Of a stretch of DNA of 8,902 bases, positions 6,811-8,902 are shown in pieces (positions within the stretch are counted from its first letter, which is position 1; each line of letters begins with the position of its first letter). Source of the stretch: CAYSBK01 sp964429265. Its GTDB lineage: Bacteria > Planctomycetota > Phycisphaerae > Sedimentisphaerales > Anaerobacaceae. The stretch spans positions 1-8,902 of the forward strand of contig CAYSBK010000096.1 of NCBI GenBank assembly GCA_964429265.1, written 5' to 3'. The notes beneath the pieces were generated by a model. It ran no database searches. It was not told the DNA's origin and saw nothing but the letters and a program-made list of their open reading frames with translations. A program made the translations under genes and the position numbers.

Positions 6811-6937
6811 AGGATCACAAGAGGGCTCGGCATTGCAGAGCAACGACCCTCGGGATGACAAAAACCAAGCCCTGTTCAGAGCCTGCCCCGAGCGAAGCGA
6901 AGGGATCACGAGGGAAGTGGCCCCTGGGATGAAAAAA
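6811..6937. repeat. Two decayed copies of a dispersed repeat with a GAGCGAAGCGAAG core
   Basis: Copy A (6811-6864) begins AGGATCACAAGAGGG and ends CCTCGGGATGACAAAAA. Copy B (6902-6937) begins GGGATCACGAGGGA and ends CCCTGGGATGAAAAAA. Between them, 6881-6904 hold the core CCCCGAGCGAAGCGAAGGG. The core resembles a repeat widespread in environmental bacterial genomes; its conceptual translations, ACPERSEG on one strand and SLRSGQAL on the other, are familiar spurious peptides in databases and both occur here. Copy A can also fold (GAGGG 6821-6825 with CCCTC 6847-6851). No transposase is present, so these would be non-autonomous or palindromic-repeat-like elements. Repeat status is inferred from internal similarity and recalled examples, not from a genome count. 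Confidence 0.6.
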
Positions 6938-7113
6938 GCGCGCAACGGGTGTGCCGGAAGTAAGGGGAATACGCACGGCTTCTGGACGAGTGTGCGAACC
7001 ATCTTCAGCGGGGTTTCGAGGTCGGCCAGAAAAGACCGATAAGTTTTCCCGCCGGATAGGGTCGGATTTTTCGGCCTTGGAATATCGCAGCTCAATGCCC
7101 TTGCCGCCGCACG

Positions 7114-7134
7114 GGCCCCGACGTCGTCGGGGCC
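7114..7134. other. Strong 9-bp hairpin upstream of the TPR gene
   Basis: GGCCCCGAC (7114-7122) and GTCGGGGCC (7126-7134) form a perfect 9-bp stem with a 3-nt loop, about 97 bp before the TPR start. No T-tract follows on either strand. It could be a leader hairpin, a factor-dependent terminator or a repeat remnant. Confidence 0.5.
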
Positions 7135-7217
7135 GGGCGAAGGCCGATGAAGTCACCGGCCAAACTTTCCGAGACAGTTGCAGAAGGTTCTGAGGCCCTG
7201 GAGCAACGGTTTTGGTC

Positions 7218-7222
7218 AGGAG
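7218..7222 (+). promoter_or_regulatory. Ribosome binding site that decides the TPR gene start
   Basis: AGGAG lies 8 nt before the GTG at 7231. The frame stays open back to an ATG at 7147, but that ATG has no good site and would put about 28 extra residues before the signal peptide. Confidence 0.7.
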
Positions 7223-7230
7223 TGGTCGAG

Positions 7231-8508
7231 GTGACGACAGAGAAAGCAACATTGTTGCGTGGGATGGGTAGCCGAGGCTGCCTCGTGTTGTCGGTGTGCC
7301 TGCTGTTTCTTCTTGCGGGGCAGGTCTCGGGCGGCGGGCTCGACATCACAAAGCCCAGGCGTTTATGCCGGTCGCTGCGTTCGATGGCGCGGGTGTACAT
7401 AGCGTTCGGCAAGTATGACAAGGCACGGCTGTTCGCCGAGCAGGCCCTTGGCATGGCGCAGACGAGGGCTGTGTCGGCGGAGGAGCTTTACCTGTGTTTC
7501 GTAGACCTTGCGTACGTTTACGAAAAGCAGGGCAGTCTCCTTGATGCCGAGAGATTTTGCAAGCAGGGCCTTGCGCTTCAGAGGAAACTGTACTATCCCC
7601 GGCATCCATATATCGCATACACGTTGCGAACACTGGCATCCATTTACCAGTCGCAGGGCCGATACCGGCAGGCGCAGGCGGTTATGCAGGAGGCCCTGGA
7701 GATAATCAGGCAATATCATCCGACGGACGATCAGGGCATTGCGCCGTTCCAGGTTGAGATGGCCGCCATACTGGCTGAGCAGGGCAAGTTTTCGGATGCG
7801 AATGCGCTTTACGAGCGTGCTCTGCGTTCGATCAACAATAGTTACGGCCCGGAGCACCTTTATACCGCCGCCGTTTTGACGAAGGTGGCGAGGCTGCGAC
7901 TACTTGAGGGTCACTACGACGATGCCGAGGCACTGGCCGAGCAGGCCCTGGCCATCGAGCAGCGGCACTACGGCCGGCGGCACAGCCGGCTGGTATCCGG
8001 CTGGCTGATACTGGCGAAGGTCTTCTGCACGCGGGGCTGGTACGACGGAGCGGAAGAATTGCTTCAACAGGCCGTCGGCGTTCTCGAGTCGGACTCAGCC
8101 CAGCAGCCTGTTATGCTGGCGAAAGTCCTCGCGGCACTTGGAGAAGTGTACCTTGCCAGGGGCCGGTACGAGCAGGCGCAGGCCTACTGCCGCCGGGCTG
8201 TGGATGAACTGCAGCAGCGACTCGGGCCGGACCACTGCCTCACCGCGGAAGCCTTACACGAACTTGCCAGGGTATATATGTACCAGGGCAGGTACGCCCA
8301 GGCAGGTGAGCTTTGCCGGCAAGCGATTGCGACGCTGGAGCAGACGTTCGGGCCGGAGCATCCTGCGGTCCAAGCCGTGCTGGCCACGCAGGCGGAGGTG
8401 CTGGAGAGGGAGGCTGCAACGCTGACGGTGGCGAAATCGCAGGATGTGCTTGAGCAGGTGTTTTCGGGCCTGCGGGCGTTGTCGGATATGTTTGCGGCCG
8501 TCAGGTAG
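7231..8508 (+). CDS. Exported TPR protein (kinesin-light-chain-like 42-residue repeats)
   Basis: From the GTG at 7231 the protein has 425 residues. It opens with a signal peptide: basic residues (K, R, R) in the first 16, then a hydrophobic core (LVLSVCLLFLLAG, 18-30) and a small-residue region (QVSGGG). There is no proper lipobox. The rest is helical and built of about eight TPR units with 42-residue spacing, seen in repeated blocks such as LAYVYEKQGS, LASIYQSQGRY, MAAILAEQGKF, LGEVYLARGRY and LARVYMYQGRY, each followed by an A..L..QAL helix and often GPEH or GPDH. That is the TPR_10/TPR_12 style of kinesin light chain and many bacterial scaffold proteins. It probably mediates protein contacts outside the cytoplasmic membrane, and no enzyme domain is visible. 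A longer reading from ATG 7147 is possible but less likely. It is transcribed alone and ends 12 bp before a strong hairpin. Its repeat type differs from the 34-residue TPRs of the TMTC-like protein, so the two are not recent copies. Confidence 0.9.
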   Translation: MTTEKATLLRGMGSRGCLVLSVCLLFLLAGQVSGGGLDITKPRRLCRSLRSMARVYIAFGKYDKARLFAEQALGMAQTRAVSAEELYLCFVDLAYVYEKQGSLLDAERFCKQGLALQRKLYYPRHPYIAYTLRTLASIYQSQGRYRQAQAVMQEALEIIRQYHPTDDQGIAPFQVEMAAILAEQGKFSDANALYERALRSINNSYGPEHLYTAAVLTKVARLRLLEGHYDDAEALAEQALAIEQRHYGRRHSRLVSGWLILAKVFCTRGWYDGAEELLQQAVGVLESDSAQQPVMLAKVLAALGEVYLARGRYEQAQAYCRRAVDELQQRLGPDHCLTAEALHELARVYMYQGRYAQAGELCRQAIATLEQTFGPEHPAVQAVLATQAEVLEREAATLTVAKSQDVLEQVFSGLRALSDMFAAVR

Positions 8509-8520
8509 CCCGCGCAGGAA

Positions 8521-8552
8521 GTTGCCGCTGAGCAGCAGTACCCAGCGGCAAC
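8521..8552. terminator. Hairpin between convergent genes, probable bidirectional terminator
   Basis: GTTGCCGCTG (8521-8530) and CAGCGGCAAC (8543-8552) form a perfect 10-bp stem with a 12-nt loop, 12 bp after the TPR gene stop and before the end of the opposing gene. The following plus-strand bases are only mildly T-rich. Position and stem strength support a terminator for either strand. Confidence 0.65.
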
Positions 8553-8593
8553 CGGTTGTACCATCCTTAGTTTCCCGCATCCTTTGCGGTCGG

Positions 8594-8902
8594 TTATTGA
8601 GCCATAGAAGAGAGCCTGGCCTGGACGAACACCGCCAGGGTTGTATTGCCAGATTCGATAACCGGCGTGGTGTACTTGCCTGCAAATCCTGCGGCGTCGG
8701 CCGCCGAGAATCCCAGGCCCGTATTGAGCAGGCTTACGTACTGTGCCAACGCGTCGAGCCACTCGGCTGCAGCCGCATACTGCGTGCCGGGGTCGGGATT
8801 GGTCACCGCCGCGGCAATCAGGTCCATCTGCTCCGGCGTGATAGGTACACCCGGAGTGACGAACTCGTTCACGACCGCGGCAAGTGCCGCCACGTGTGTC
8901 CC
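8594..8902 (-). CDS. Hypothetical protein, C-terminal part (start beyond right edge)
   Basis: The frame is open from the right edge and ends in TAA at 8594, giving 102 residues of the C-terminus. Third codon positions are rich in G and C, as in neighbouring genes, which supports real coding. The overlapping minus-strand frames that reach into the TPR gene are shadows. The sequence is Ala-rich and probably helical, with an ITPEQMDLIAAAV segment, then TQYAAAAEWLDALAQYV and a GFSAADAAGFAGKYTTPVI stretch near the end. I see no signal sequence, membrane span or known motif in this part and do not recognise the family. It converges with the TPR gene, 85 bp away, across the 8521-8552 hairpin. Confidence 0.65.
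   Translation of the reverse strand, partial: GTHVAALAAVVNEFVTPGVPITPEQMDLIAAAVTNPDPGTQYAAAAEWLDALAQYVSLLNTGLGFSAADAAGFAGKYTTPVIESGNTTLAVFVQARLSSMAQ

Larger units (their letters stand above)
6519..7230. other. Intergenic region without a convincing gene
   Basis: About 710 bp separate the cupin gene from the TPR gene. Short frames exist on both strands, but none has a good ribosome site plus recognisable protein, and several run through repeat sequence. What can be seen is a hairpin at the cupin end (6518-6534), a longer paired segment (6542-6609), decayed copies of a dispersed repeat (6811-6937) and a strong 9-bp palindrome (7114-7134). A T-rich run lies around 6686-6716. I could not find a clear promoter for the TPR gene; its transcript must start within or before this region. 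Confidence 0.7.

Noticed and set aside
6833..7193. Plus-strand frames of 69 and 80 codons
   Set aside because: The first reads through the repeat (ACPERSEG) and the second has no start signal or protein-like composition.
6706..7252. Overlapping minus-strand frames of 129 and 145 codons
   Set aside because: They run through the dispersed repeat and include the known spurious peptide SLRSGQAL. No domain or good start site is seen.
8184..8762. Minus-strand frames (192 and 143 codons) overlapping the TPR gene end
   Set aside because: They lie antisense to well-formed TPR repeats and cross the terminator hairpin.
1..8902. CRISPR array, phage, toxin-antitoxin or insertion sequence
   Set aside because: No regularly spaced direct repeats, transposase, integrase or paired small toxin/antitoxin frames were seen.

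Overview
The window comes from a GC-rich bacterium with strong third-position G/C preference and GTG/TTG starts alongside ATG. The gene set fits Planctomycetota, perhaps Phycisphaerae: a TMTC-like membrane protein with TPR repeats, a second exported TPR protein and a PPi-type phosphofructokinase. That placement is an inference from gene style; no rRNA or other marker is present to confirm it.

Layout: (1) The left edge cuts into a + strand exported transglutaminase-like protein (ends 971). (2) It converges, 19 bp apart, on a - strand phosphofructokinase of the pyrophosphate-dependent type (991-2205), which has its own promoter with a perfect TATAAT. (3) Further - strand genes form a compact unit read from 6087 down to 2340: an HD-domain phosphohydrolase, purC (SAICAR synthetase) and a multi-membrane-span GT-C-type glycosyltransferase-like protein with six C-terminal TPRs. 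The gaps are about 40 and 21 bp. (4) Back-to-back promoters at 6121-6187 drive this unit leftward and a small one-domain cupin gene (6246-6518) rightward. (5) About 700 bp without a convincing gene (6519-7230) hold hairpins and decayed copies of a dispersed repeat family. (6) A + strand exported protein with about eight 42-residue-type TPRs (7231-8508) ends at a strong hairpin, facing a - strand unknown gene that runs off the right edge.

Functionally this is mostly a housekeeping and cell-envelope neighbourhood: glycolysis (PFK), purine synthesis (PurC), nucleotide or signalling phosphohydrolysis (HD), and envelope proteins (TMTC-like, transglutaminase-like, TPR). I found no CRISPR array, transposase, phage gene, tRNA or rRNA, and no convincing new multi-gene system. 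The points most worth a second look are the bacterial TMTC-like gene behind purC, the repeat-bearing intergenic region and a structured segment just after the cupin gene.
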